DNA from: Lentzea tibetensis
Lineage (GTDB): Bacteria; Actinomycetota; Actinomycetes; Mycobacteriales; Pseudonocardiaceae
Assembly: GCF_007845675.1 (NCBI RefSeq)
Contig: NZ_VOBR01000003.1
Coordinates: 393,862-457,861, forward strand
Direction: 5' to 3'
DNA: 64,000 nt
Below the pieces are notes generated by a model. That model was not told the origin of the DNA. It saw nothing but the letters and a program-made list of their open reading frames with translations, and searched no databases. Positions 35,401 through 42,849 of the stretch are shown piece by piece. The translations under genes were made by a program, and so were the position numbers. Every line of letters starts with the position of its first letter. The first letter of the stretch is position 1.

Positions 35401-35747
35401 GTGCCGACGTGCGGGAAGATCGGGATGTCCCCGGAGCCGCCCGCGCAGCCGGTGCCGGACATGTGCGTCAGGCTGAAGCCGCGCGCTCGCGTGGCGTCGT
35501 ACCGGTAGCCGCCGGGCGCCGCCGCACGCAGGGTGTTGCCGCGGGAGCCCTCCGGGCTGAAGGAGAACATGCCGAACGGCACCACCGCGCCGGGGAAGAC
35601 GTTGCCGAGGTTGGTCGTGCCGATGAACGGGTTGACGTGCGCCGCTGGATCAGGGACGACCTGAGCCTGCGGTTGCGCCATGGCAGGGGCCGCGCCGAAC
35701 GCCAGCGCGGCTGTCACGGATGTGATCAGGACGCTTCTTCGCTGCAT
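32493..35747 (-). CDS. Secreted GH92 family alpha-mannosidase
   Basis: 1084 residues from ATG 35747. The signal peptide is MQRRSVLITSVTAALAFGAA to APAMAQ. The GH92 core (about residues 35-780) shows NPFIGTTNLGNVFPGAVVPFG, GFSLTHMSGTGCAGGSGD, and the catalytic domain signatures TEKEFAARSQWWQNNFDP and GYIRNRNADGSW. GH92 enzymes are Ca-dependent exo-mannosidases acting on alpha-mannosides such as fungal mannan or N-glycans. A NEW3-type Ig-like domain (about 810-900) and a C-terminal NPCBM-like domain follow. It is probably used to degrade environmental glycans. Single gene with its own promoter region at 35748-35805. Confidence 0.9.
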   Translation of the reverse strand: MQRRSVLITSVTAALAFGAAPAMAQPQAQVVPDPAAHVNPFIGTTNLGNVFPGAVVPFGMFSFSPEGSRGNTLRAAAPGGYRYDATRARGFSLTHMSGTGCAGGSGDIPIFPHVGTVTTSPTTDAKDEVYASDFAHADEVAKPGRYDVKLKSGAQVELSATERTGAGRFTFPADKPATMLINTSKSQVGSSDAQTTIDQANKTVTGSVTSGNFCGYINQVGRRSYYTLHFVAEFDQPFTSVGTYQDNVVTPGSTASQGGTTYGTNGWPVLGKGSGGYLGFAPGSTVGVKIGISYVSLENAKANLKAENKNQSIEDMRDNAYRAWQKQLRRIEVGGGSDDERTKFYTALYHSLLHPNLFSDVNGQYAGFDGKPKQVTRRQKAQYGTFSGWDAYRSQVQLVTLLEPEIGSDMAQSLLNQAEQNGGVWDRWSHNNGGTHVMNGDPSAQALAGILAFGGDRYDARTALKSLVQAAKVPTKFDLSKDGWAVMSVGQRPSLDKYLKHQYMPSISNAWGGAAETLEMSGADFALSQLAARTGDRRTEKEFAARSQWWQNNFDPVAHGTGGYIRNRNADGSWVPNFTPGTGNGFVEGSSAQYTWMVPHNVAGLVESLGGVERTNKRLDDFFHNADGSWALSKAGDEKSELDNEPSLNVPWIYNYTGQPYKAQETVREVVNTLWTTQSGGIPGNDDLGAMSSWYVFATMGFYPQVPARAELAVGSPLFTSVKINRGHGKDITITAPQANAKTKFVQSLKVNGRATTKTWLPESFVERGGRLDFTLGATPNKAWGSAASDAPPSFREGEQPIKHDQPYFLEVVPGSPTVTPGGTLNAKVTAKKLYDGDPKVTYTITGQEGLTFSPASGPVPADFTITAAPAAAQGFYSATVTVNVEGAKPVVIPLTVKVAPEGSLLAAVNNVGASDDETGEGDFDGGGYSYSRQALAAAGLKPGGTSTVDGLTFTWPSSPPGRPDNAEAAGQRIDVTGTKLAFVGSATNGARVKTATVTFTDGTTATIELGFSDWTLGGGQQTPSYGNVIVANTPYRNQLGGGNEKVATHILATKTYTVPEGKQLRSVTLPTDEDLHVFAVATA

Positions 35748-35805
35748 GGCGCGGACCCTACTTAGAGTCGTCTTTCAACCCCAGACCGTGAGCGATTCTT
35801 GTCGC

Positions 35806-36105
35806 CTACCGGACAGCTGACACGTCGACCTGCACCTCGAAGCGTTCGATCTGGGTTCGCTCCCACGGCCGCTTCAGCTCGAGGCGCACCTTCGACAGCC
35901 CGGGATCGGTGGCGCGCAAGCGGATCACCCGCTCACCGTTCGACCGCGTCTCGGTGAGCTCGTCGTCGACCAGTTCGACGTGCCTGCCCAGGTCCATGAT
36001 CGTCCACTGGTACCCGGTCGTGGTGTTCTCGGTGAGGCGGATGACGATCTCTTCACCCGGTGCCGCCTCCACACGGGTGCCGCTCGCGGTGATTTCGACG
36101 GCCAT
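35806..36105 (-). CDS. Chagasin-type cysteine protease inhibitor (family I42)
   Basis: 99 residues from ATG 36105, three bases after the nucleoside hydrolase stop. The signature loops of chagasin are present: ENTTTGYQWTI (BC loop, NTTTGYxW), the DE-loop region and KRPWERTQ (FG-type RPWE loop). These insert into the active site of papain-like proteases. No signal peptide is visible, so the product seems cytoplasmic, unlike many secreted I42 inhibitors. Which protease it blocks is unknown. Pairing with a nucleoside hydrolase is unusual. Confidence 0.85.
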   Translation of the reverse strand: MAVEITASGTRVEAAPGEEIVIRLTENTTTGYQWTIMDLGRHVELVDDELTETRSNGERVIRLRATDPGLSKVRLELKRPWERTQIERFEVQVDVSAVR

Positions 36106-36108
36106 GTC

Positions 36109-36999
36109 TCACGGTCTCATGAGGCGGTCCTTCAGGAACTCCCTCAGCGCGTCCAGATCGGTGCCGGTCGCGACGTCGATCTCGTGGGGGCCTTCTTTCA
36201 GTGCGCCCTCGTCGTCTGTGGTGAGGTGGTAGGTCTTGGTTTCGAGGATGCCCGGCACGATCGCCTCGGCCACCGCGACCGCGTCGTGGACGACGATGCC
36301 GTCCTTGCCCGTCCTTCCTTTGAAGTACTCGCGGTACTGCTTCGCGAAGCCGACGAGGATCTTGCCGAGGCCGGACTCCCCGACCAGGTCGAGCCAGTCC
36401 GCGTAGACCGCGCACCTTCGGGTCAGGTCGATGGTGACGAGCGTCGGGTTCGCCTTGGCCAGCACCGTCTTCGCCGCTTCGGGATCGCTCCAGAGGTTGA
36501 ACTCGGCGGTGCTGGTGACGTTGCCTTCGTCGAGCCCGCCGCCCATCACGACGAGCCTGCCGATCCTGCTCGCGGTCGCCGGGTGGTCCTCGATCAGTTT
36601 CGCGATGTTGGTGAGCGGTCCGATGGCCGCGACCGTGACGCGGGCGTCCGTTCCCTCGATGGTGTCGCGGAGGAACGTGACCGCGTCTCGTTCGTCGAGC
36701 GGCCTCGTGGGCTCCGGCAGCGTGTGGGCGAGCCCGGACAGGCCGTCGTCCCCGTGCACGTCGCCCGCGTCGCGCTTCTTCCGCTCACCCCTGGGATGCG
36801 CTTCGCCTCTGGCCACCGGCGCGTCGTGGCCGAGGAACTTCAGCAGGCGCCGGGCGTTGCGGGTGGTGTGGTCGAGGTCGACGTTGCCGAACACCGTGGT
36901 GACGCCGATCAGGTCGACCTCGGGGCTGCGGGCCGCGAGTGCCAGCGCGAACGCGTCGTCCACGCCGGGGTCGGTGTCGATGATGAGTGGGATCGCCAT
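36109..36999 (-). CDS. Nucleoside hydrolase (inosine-uridine preferring type)
   Basis: 296 residues from ATG 36999. The N-terminal Ca-binding motif IIDTDPGVDDAFAL is intact, with VTTVFGNVDLDHTTRNARRL, TVAAIGPLTNIAKL and VVMGGGLDEGNVT following, and HDAVAVAEAI near the C-terminus. The enzyme should cleave N-glycosidic bonds of ribonucleosides for salvage. The exact base preference cannot be read from sequence. It forms a short operon with the I42 inhibitor gene, spaced by three bases. Confidence 0.93.
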   Translation of the reverse strand: MAIPLIIDTDPGVDDAFALALAARSPEVDLIGVTTVFGNVDLDHTTRNARRLLKFLGHDAPVARGEAHPRGERKKRDAGDVHGDDGLSGLAHTLPEPTRPLDERDAVTFLRDTIEGTDARVTVAAIGPLTNIAKLIEDHPATASRIGRLVVMGGGLDEGNVTSTAEFNLWSDPEAAKTVLAKANPTLVTIDLTRRCAVYADWLDLVGESGLGKILVGFAKQYREYFKGRTGKDGIVVHDAVAVAEAIVPGILETKTYHLTTDDEGALKEGPHEIDVATGTDLDALREFLKDRLMRP

Positions 37000-37041
37000 G
37001 CGATCAGCCTGCCTGGCACCTCGTCCGTTCGGCCAGGCGGC

Positions 37042-37497
37042 TCAGGTCCGGCAGGGTGGCCCGAATCGACGGTTCTTGGGGGTCGTGAACCACTCGGCTG
37101 CGCGCAATGCCATCTCCTCAGCGGTGTGTCCGGCCGCTCGCAGGTCCAGCCCGTCGGGGCCGGACACGTCGATCTGCGCCGCCTCGGCTCTCACCCCGTC
37201 GTCCCAGTTGAGGCAGGCGGGGCTCCAGCCCCCGCGGATGCCGTTCTCGTCGAAGTCCAGCCGGAGGGTGGCGAGCACCGCGCGGTCCTCGATCACGTCG
37301 TGCGACACCAGGAGCCACGGTGTGCCGTCGCCATCGGCGTGCAGCCAGAAGTCCAGCCAGCAGTTCTGCCTCGGGACCAGCGCGGTCAACGCCGTCGCGA
37401 AGTCGAGCTCGGCCTGTGTCGGCTCACCCCCGCGGCTGCCGCCCCAGTCCACGTCGCCGGGGCCGGCCACTCGGCGTTCGGCTTCTTCCTGCGGCAC
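37042..37497 (-). CDS. Hypothetical protein, 151 residues
   Basis: A small acidic, Trp-rich soluble protein from GTG 37497 (MPQEEAERRVAGPGDVDW). Motifs visible are WLDFWLHADGDGTPWLLVSH, GGWSPACLNWDDGVRAE and FTTPKNRRFGPPC. I do not recognise the family, and no signal peptide or membrane segment is present. It ends 42 bp before the nucleoside hydrolase start, on the same strand, and lies divergent to the acyltransferase gene at 37599. The open frame and its codon pattern look real. Confidence 0.6.
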   Translation of the reverse strand: MPQEEAERRVAGPGDVDWGGSRGGEPTQAELDFATALTALVPRQNCWLDFWLHADGDGTPWLLVSHDVIEDRAVLATLRLDFDENGIRGGWSPACLNWDDGVRAEAAQIDVSGPDGLDLRAAGHTAEEMALRAAEWFTTPKNRRFGPPCRT

Positions 37498-37598
37498 GTG
37501 CGTCCCCCGTTCCCCCGAAACCGTCTCGGGGCGCGAGGCCCCCGACCTGGCAACCCTAGCGGCGAGTCCGGTGCTGGTCGGGAGCTAAGGTGCCCGCC

Positions 37599-38345
37599 AT
37601 GACCAGCATGTGGGGTGCACCGGTGTGGACCAGGTGGCGGAGGAACCGCCGCGACCCGATGCAGGCGCGCTTCCTGACGCTCGCCTCCCTGCGCTGGATG
37701 CTGCGCCACCGCGCGTACACGCCGTGGTACCTGGTCCGCTACTACCGCCTGCTCAAGTTCCGCCTGCTCAACCCGCACGTGGTGCTGAGGGGCATGGTGT
37801 TCTTCGGCAAGAACGTCGACATCATGTGCCGCCCCGGCTACGGCCGCATGGAGATCGGCCGCTGGGTGCACATCGGCGACGGCAACGCGCTCCGGTGTCA
37901 CGAGGGCAGCATGCGGATCGGCGACAAGGCCGTGTTCGGCAAGGACAACACGGTCAACTGCTACCTCGACGTCGAGATCGGCAGCGCCACGCTCGTCGCG
38001 GACTGGGTGTACATCTGCGACTTCGACCACGTGACGGCGGACATCAACCTGCCGATCAAGGACCAGGGCATCGTCAAGTCGCCGGTGCGGATCGGGCCGG
38101 ACTGCTGGCTCGGCGCGAAGGTCACGGTGCTCAAGGGCACCCGCGTCGGCAAGGGCTGTGTCCTGGGCGCGCACGCCGTCGTCCGGGGCGACGTGCCGGA
38201 CTTCAAGATCGCCGTGGGCGCGCCCGCCCGCGTGGTGCGGGACCGGCGCGCCGACTACGAGGCCGAGGCGCAGAAGCGCGCGGACATCGCGGACATGGCC
38301 CGCAAGGCCGAGGACGCGCTCAACCGCTCACTGGAGCGGCAGTAG
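37599..38345 (+). CDS. Left-handed beta-helix acyltransferase
   Basis: 248 residues from ATG 37599 (MTSMWGAPVWTRWRRNRRDP). AAGG lies nine bases upstream; the in-frame GTG 37590 adds three residues. The hexapeptide-repeat region is clear: IGRWVHIGDGNAL, MRIGDKAVFGKDNTVN, SPVRIGPDCWLGAKVTVLKG and GKGCVLGAHAVVRGDVPDF, ending IAVGAPARVVRDR. It is a WbbJ/CatB-like O-acetyltransferase fold, probably acting on a sugar or lipid. The C-terminal helix is basic and Ala-rich. The last 18 bp overlap the convergent SGNH hydrolase. Confidence 0.85.
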   Translation: MTSMWGAPVWTRWRRNRRDPMQARFLTLASLRWMLRHRAYTPWYLVRYYRLLKFRLLNPHVVLRGMVFFGKNVDIMCRPGYGRMEIGRWVHIGDGNALRCHEGSMRIGDKAVFGKDNTVNCYLDVEIGSATLVADWVYICDFDHVTADINLPIKDQGIVKSPVRIGPDCWLGAKVTVLKGTRVGKGCVLGAHAVVRGDVPDFKIAVGAPARVVRDRRADYEAEAQKRADIADMARKAEDALNRSLERQ

Positions 38346-39092
38346 CTCCGGGCGCTTCGGGGTGAAGCCGTCGCCGGGGGAGCGGCCGATCAGGCGGTTC
38401 CGCACGCGGGTGTAGGCGACGGGCAGGACCTGGGTGCGCAGCCACGACACGTGGTCCGCGAGCGACGCCGGAGCGGCCTGGCCGGGCAGCGGCGAGAGCC
38501 ACGACGACGGGAACGGCTCGTCCAGCGCCGACAGCAGGTGGCCCGCGAGACGCAGGTGGCCGAGCGTGGACAGGTGCAGCCGGTCGGGGCCGAAGTAGCG
38601 CGAGTCGTGCACGGCCTGGTCCGCCCACACGTCGACCAGCACGGCGCCGTAGCGCGCAGCCGAGGTGCGCACCGCGTCGTTCAGCGCCTCGATGCGCGGA
38701 CCCATGCGCCAGCCGAACGGCATCCGGCGCGAGATGTCGCTCAAGGTGAACACGGCGACGACCGGTGCGGCAGAGGTGGCCGCGCGCACGGCGGCGTCCA
38801 CCCGGCGCGCGAGAACAGCAGCCGAGTACCCGCCGGACATCAGGTCGTTGCCACCGCCGAACAAGGCGACGAGATCAGGCCGCAGCGACTCCAGCGACGG
38901 GATCTGCTCGACGGTGATCTGGTCGAGCCGGCGGCCGCGCACGCCGAGGTTGGCGTAGCCGAACCGGGGGTTGCCTTGAGCGAGGACCGACGCGGTGAAG
39001 TCGGCCCATCCCCGGTACACGCCATCAGGCTGCAAGTCGTCCAGACCCTCGGTGCAGCTGTCCCCGAGGGCCACGAAGCGTTCGTATCTCAT
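38328..39092 (-). CDS. SGNH/GDSL-family hydrolase
   Basis: 254 residues from ATG 39092. The family blocks are complete: FVALGDSCTEG (block I Ser in GDS), LGVRGRRLDQI (block II Gly), LFGGGNDLMSGG (block III GxND), and GPDRLHLSTLGHLRLA (block V with Asp-x-x-His). The catalytic triad is therefore intact. No signal peptide is seen, so it is probably cytoplasmic. Substrate may be an acyl ester of a lipid or glycan. It shares 18 bp at its 3' end with the convergent acyltransferase gene; an acylation/deacylation pair is an idea from context only. Confidence 0.88.
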   Translation of the reverse strand: MRYERFVALGDSCTEGLDDLQPDGVYRGWADFTASVLAQGNPRFGYANLGVRGRRLDQITVEQIPSLESLRPDLVALFGGGNDLMSGGYSAAVLARRVDAAVRAATSAAPVVAVFTLSDISRRMPFGWRMGPRIEALNDAVRTSAARYGAVLVDVWADQAVHDSRYFGPDRLHLSTLGHLRLAGHLLSALDEPFPSSWLSPLPGQAAPASLADHVSWLRTQVLPVAYTRVRNRLIGRSPGDGFTPKRPELLPLQ

Positions 39093-39140
39093 TCAAGTCC
39101 CAGTAACCCGGCGTTCACGTAGCCGGGCACTGTAGCGGGT

Positions 39141-40385
39141 CTAGATGAACGCGTTGCCCGTCGCGATCTTGGGACGACCCAGCGGCGGGTGCTCGCGCAC
39201 CACGGCGGCCGCGTAGACGGCCGCGGTGTCGGAGGCGATCTTCGCCCAGTCGAAGTCCGTTGCCAGCCTTGCTTTCGCGGCCTTCGCACGGCGTACCGCA
39301 GCCGGGCGGTCGGACAGCACGTCGCGCACCGCGCGGGCCAGTCCGTCGATGTCGCCGGGGGTGAAGGAGAGACCGGTCTCACCGTCGAGCACGACCTCGC
39401 CGAGCCCGCCCGCGGTCGACGCGACCAGAGGCGTCCCGGCCGCGGCGGCCTCCAGGGCGACGATGCCGAACGGCTCGTACTTCGACGGCAGCACAACGGC
39501 GTCCGCCGCGGACAGCAGCGCGGCGAGCGAGCGGTCCGGCAGGTGGCCTGCGAAGTGCACCGCGCGCAGCACCTTGTGCTTGCGCGCCTGCTCGGTCAGC
39601 CACTGCTTCTGCGAACCGCCACCGGCGACGACGACGCGCGTGCCGCGGTGGTGCCGCCGCACGCGGGGGAGCGCGGCGATCAGGTCCTGCACGCCCTTCT
39701 CCCACTCCAGCCTGCCGAAGAACAGCAGCAGCGGGTCGCCGTGCGGGCTGTACTCGGCCCGCGCCGCCGCCACGTCGGCCGGCCGCACGCGCCAGCCGTG
39801 CGGCTCGATCCCGTTGTGCAGCACGGTGATCCTCGCGGTGTCCACCTCGAACAGGTGCGCCACCTCGGCGCGCATCGCGGACGAGCAGGTGATCAGCGAG
39901 TCGGCGCGGTTCGCCAGCCACCACTCGACCGAGTGAACTTGCTGGTTGAGCGGGTGCGACAGCCAGCCGCTGTGACGGCCGGCCTCGGTCGCGTGCACGG
40001 TCGCCACCAGCGGCACCCCGTACGCCTCGGCCAGCGCCACCGCCGGGTGCGTCACGAGCCAGTCGTGCGCGTGCACCACGTCCGGCTTCCAGTTCAGCGC
40101 GAGGCCAGCGCGGGCCATCGCGTGCCCCATCGCCAGCGTCCACGCGACCAGGTCTTTCTCGAACACCAGGTGCGCGGGGTCCTCGGCGACGCGCACCAGC
40201 CGCACGCCCTCGGACACGACGTCCGACGTCGGGTGCGTGATCGCGTCGCTGCCGGACGGCTGGCGGCACAGCACCACCACGTCGTGCCCCTGCGCCGCGA
40301 GCTGCGTGGCGAGCGCGTGCACGTGCCTGCCCAATCCGCCGACGACCACCGGCGGGTACTCCCAGGACAGCATCAGCACGCGCAT
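39141..40385 (-). CDS. GT4 glycosyltransferase (Rv3032-type alpha-1,4-glucosyltransferase)
   Basis: 414 residues from ATG 40385. GT-B fold signature: MLSWEYPPVVVGGLGRHVHA at the start, WKPDVVHAHDWLVTH, ITVLHNGIEP, LLFFGRLEWEKGVQDL and PSKYEPFGIVALEAAAAGTP (EX7E motif). The N-terminal VGGLGRHV segment resembles glycogen-synthase-like GT4 enzymes. In mycobacteria the orthologue Rv3032 elongates alpha-1,4-glucan for methylglucose lipopolysaccharide and glycogen. Its neighbours here, a GH57 branching-type enzyme and a methyltransferase, are the same as in mycobacteria, which supports that role. Confidence 0.9.
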   Translation of the reverse strand: MRVLMLSWEYPPVVVGGLGRHVHALATQLAAQGHDVVVLCRQPSGSDAITHPTSDVVSEGVRLVRVAEDPAHLVFEKDLVAWTLAMGHAMARAGLALNWKPDVVHAHDWLVTHPAVALAEAYGVPLVATVHATEAGRHSGWLSHPLNQQVHSVEWWLANRADSLITCSSAMRAEVAHLFEVDTARITVLHNGIEPHGWRVRPADVAAARAEYSPHGDPLLLFFGRLEWEKGVQDLIAALPRVRRHHRGTRVVVAGGGSQKQWLTEQARKHKVLRAVHFAGHLPDRSLAALLSAADAVVLPSKYEPFGIVALEAAAAGTPLVASTAGGLGEVVLDGETGLSFTPGDIDGLARAVRDVLSDRPAAVRRAKAAKARLATDFDWAKIASDTAAVYAAAVVREHPPLGRPKIATGNAFI

Positions 40386-40435
40386 GCCGCATCCTCTCTT
40401 GGATCGCGCTACCGTGGGGACGGGGAGGGGTAGTC

Positions 40436-40564
40436 GTGATCTACACGTTGGTCATCTTGGTTCTGCCTGTGGTGCTGGTACTGCTGGGGGCGCTGGTCAT
40501 CAAGCCGAAGGACGAGTCAGCCGAGCACGCGATGCAGGGCTCGCGCCTGTCAGTTCGGCCTTAG
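40436..40564 (+). CDS. 42-residue membrane protein (Rv3032A-like position)
   Basis: From GTG 40436 to TAG 40564, with GGGGAGGGG five bases before the start. The protein is MIYTLVILVLPVVLVLLGAL followed by a short polar tail (KPKDESAEHAM...SVRP). It has one membrane helix and a cytoplasm- or periplasm-facing charged tail. Its position beside the GT4 gene matches the small Rv3032A gene in mycobacteria; orthology is inferred. It lies between the divergent GT4 gene and the convergent GH57 gene, with which it overlaps by 15 bp. Its codons are GC-rich at the third position, consistent with a real gene. Confidence 0.75.
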   Translation: MIYTLVILVLPVVLVLLGALVIKPKDESAEHAMQGSRLSVRP

Positions 40565-42010
40565 CGAGCGCGCGTCGAGGTGCCCGAACGGGCCGTCCGC
40601 CGCACGCAGCTCGGAGGCTCGGGCGTGGCCGCGACCTGAGCGGAACAACGTCGCCAGCTCGCTGAACCGGTCGCTGTGGATCTTCGCCCGGTAGCGCGCG
40701 TAGTCGGCGGCCGAGTCCTTCGTGACCATGAACGCCCAGTCGCTCGAGAGCGCCAGCAGCGCCTCGCGCACGGCCTGGTCGAGCACCGGGTCGCGCACCT
40801 CGCCGGAGAAGTCCAGCTCCAGCAGCTCGCGCTGCACCTGGGTGTTGAGCGACACGATGTCGGAGACCTGCGCGCCGTCCCAGACGCGCCAGTCCTTGCC
40901 GGTGCCCCACGACGAGGCGGGCAGCTCGATCGGCGTGCCGACGTGCCCGGCGTCAACGGCGCCGCGCAGCGTCGTCACGTGCACGCCCGCTTCGGGCAAC
41001 GCGCGCAGCACGGCTTCGAGCCACTGCGGGCCCTCGTGCCACCAGTGCCCGAACAGCTCGGTGTCGTAGGCCGCGACGATGAGCCCGCCGTCGACGGCGC
41101 GCAACCGCCGCACGACCGTCTCGACGAAGTCCGCGACGTGCCGTTCCAGCGCGACCGACGCCAGCGCGGGCTCGTAGGGCCGCTTCTCGTGCGGCGCCAC
41201 GTTCTTGCCGGTCACCCGCGCGGGCTTGAGGCCCGTCGGGTGGTCGTAGGTGTGGAAGTCGCGGTACGCCGGGTCGCCGGGGTAGCCGACCTTGGGCGAC
41301 CAGACGCGGTACGACACCTCGAGGTCGCGCCCGAACGCCAGTACGTCGGAGTCACCGACGGGGCGCGCACTGGACGTGTCGCCGTGCATCGCGGGCCCGT
41401 CGACCATGAAGCGCCGCACGCCCGCGCGGGCGTAGTCGTGCTCCATGCCGGGCGAGTAACCGCACTCCGGCGCCCAGATGCCCTCCGGTGCCGAGCCGAG
41501 CCGCAACGCCGTGTCGGCGAGCCCGGTGCGCAGCGCGAAGTCGCGGATCCGCGGGTCGAGCAACGGCTGGAAAGGGTGCGTCGCCGGCCCGCCGAGCAGC
41601 TCGATTGTCGAGGAGTCCGTCAAAGCGCGTAAGAGCGGCGAGAACCCGTGGCGCCAATGGGTTTCGAACTGCTCCAGCGACCACGTGGCCGCGCGGTGCT
41701 CGTACGCGGACAGCTCGCGCAGCCGAGGGCCGGCGTACTGGGCGCGCAGGTGCCAGTTGCCGAGCCAGTCGTGCGCGCCGCGCAGGCAGTACGGGTCGTC
41801 CAGCTGCGCCGCGAGCACGGGCGTGACGCCCAGCGTCAGCACGTCGGTGCGGCCCTCGTCGGCGAACCGCCGCAGCATGTCGACGACCGGCAGGTACGAG
41901 TGCGCCCACGCCTGGTAGAGCCACTCCTCGCCGACCGGCCACGCGCCGTGGTGCGCGAGCCAGGGCAGGTGGCTGTGCAGGACGAGGCAGAACGTGCCCT
42001 CGCGCTTCAC
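40550..42010 (-). CDS. GH57 alpha-glucan branching-type enzyme (Rv3031-like, DUF1957 C-terminal)
   Basis: 486 residues from GTG 42010, overlapping the methyltransferase stop by GTGA. The GH57 pattern is LVLHSHLPWLAHHGAWPVGE, WLPLD-like WAPECGYSPGME (catalytic Glu region), RRFMVDGPAMH, and VAAYDTELFGHWWHEGPQWL (catalytic Asp motif). The C-terminal helical DUF1957 domain follows. The enzyme should form alpha-1,6 branches or short glucans from an alpha-1,4 donor. In mycobacteria Rv3031 acts in methylglucose lipopolysaccharide synthesis. Together with the GT4 and methyltransferase genes it forms a three-gene set. Confidence 0.9.
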   Translation of the reverse strand: MKREGTFCLVLHSHLPWLAHHGAWPVGEEWLYQAWAHSYLPVVDMLRRFADEGRTDVLTLGVTPVLAAQLDDPYCLRGAHDWLGNWHLRAQYAGPRLRELSAYEHRAATWSLEQFETHWRHGFSPLLRALTDSSTIELLGGPATHPFQPLLDPRIRDFALRTGLADTALRLGSAPEGIWAPECGYSPGMEHDYARAGVRRFMVDGPAMHGDTSSARPVGDSDVLAFGRDLEVSYRVWSPKVGYPGDPAYRDFHTYDHPTGLKPARVTGKNVAPHEKRPYEPALASVALERHVADFVETVVRRLRAVDGGLIVAAYDTELFGHWWHEGPQWLEAVLRALPEAGVHVTTLRGAVDAGHVGTPIELPASSWGTGKDWRVWDGAQVSDIVSLNTQVQRELLELDFSGEVRDPVLDQAVREALLALSSDWAFMVTKDSAADYARYRAKIHSDRFSELATLFRSGRGHARASELRAADGPFGHLDARSLRPN

Positions 42011-42756
42011 GGGCGCACCGCCACCGAGACGAGGTCGAGGCTCGTGTCGAGGTCGCGCGTCGTGATCTCGAAGTCCGCGCACGTCACCGACACGACCGCC
42101 TCCAGCAGTTCGTCCGGCCACGGCGCACCGGACACCGCGACCTCCACCTGAGCCTCGATGATCCGCCCGCCCAGCAACGCCTCCAGCCGCGGCCCGTGCC
42201 GCAGCCCGGCCAGCAGCTCGACGCGGAAGCCCGCCTCGACGAGGAGCGAATCGAGCTCGGAGGGTGCCAGCTCGCGCGTGTGGAACGGGTTCAGCGGCTT
42301 GTCCAGCCCCGGCGAGAAGGTCAGCCGGTTCGGCGTGGTGACGATCAGCCTGCCGCCGGGCCGCAGCACGCGGAAGCACTCGGCGAGGAAGCCCTCCTGG
42401 TCCCACAGGTGCTCGATGACCTGGAGGTTCGCCACGACGTCCACGCCGGCGTCGCGCAGCGGCAGCGACGCGAGGTTGCCGCGCAGCACGTCCAGCTCCG
42501 GGTAGGCGCGGCCGACGTGCGCGGCGGTGAACTCGTCGTAGTCGAGCGCCACGACCCGGCGCGCGCGTTGCCGGATCAGCTGGGCGCCGTAGCCCTCGCC
42601 GCAGCCGGCTTCGAGCACGACGGCGTCCTCGCAGTGGCCGAGCAGGTCCAGGTACGCCACCTCGTGACGCCGGAACCAGTAGTTCTCCTCGGCGATGCCG
42701 GGCACCGTGCGCTCGCCGGTGAGCGGGAGCGGCTCGACGGTCCGTTCTGGAGTCAC
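42007..42756 (-). CDS. Class I methyltransferase (Rv3030-like)
   Basis: 249 residues from GTG 42756 (MTPERTVEPLPLTGERTVPG); GTG 42765 is an alternative. The SAM-binding motif I is AVVLEAGCGEGYGAQLIR, with VVALDYDE as the acidic loop, VDVVANLQVIEHLWDQEGFL as post-motif and RVLRPGGRLIVTTPN as motif III. The length and context match Rv3030, the suggested sugar methyltransferase of the methylglucose lipopolysaccharide cluster. It is first of the divergently orientated set methyltransferase-GH57, translationally coupled. Sugar O-methylation is inferred from the context. Confidence 0.85.
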   Translation of the reverse strand: MTPERTVEPLPLTGERTVPGIAEENYWFRRHEVAYLDLLGHCEDAVVLEAGCGEGYGAQLIRQRARRVVALDYDEFTAAHVGRAYPELDVLRGNLASLPLRDAGVDVVANLQVIEHLWDQEGFLAECFRVLRPGGRLIVTTPNRLTFSPGLDKPLNPFHTRELAPSELDSLLVEAGFRVELLAGLRHGPRLEALLGGRIIEAQVEVAVSGAPWPDELLEAVVSVTCADFEITTRDLDTSLDLVSVAVRP

Positions 42757-42849
42757 CCGGTGCACCCTACCCGTCGGTAACCTTCGGTAGAAGAAGAGCC
42801 TGAGCGCGCTGTCTTGCACCTGTCACGGCCTGGGCCATTACATCCGGGC

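Noticed and set aside
37500-37598. tRNA gene in the GC-rich gap
   Set aside because: No cloverleaf with a conserved T-loop GTTCGA could be drawn.
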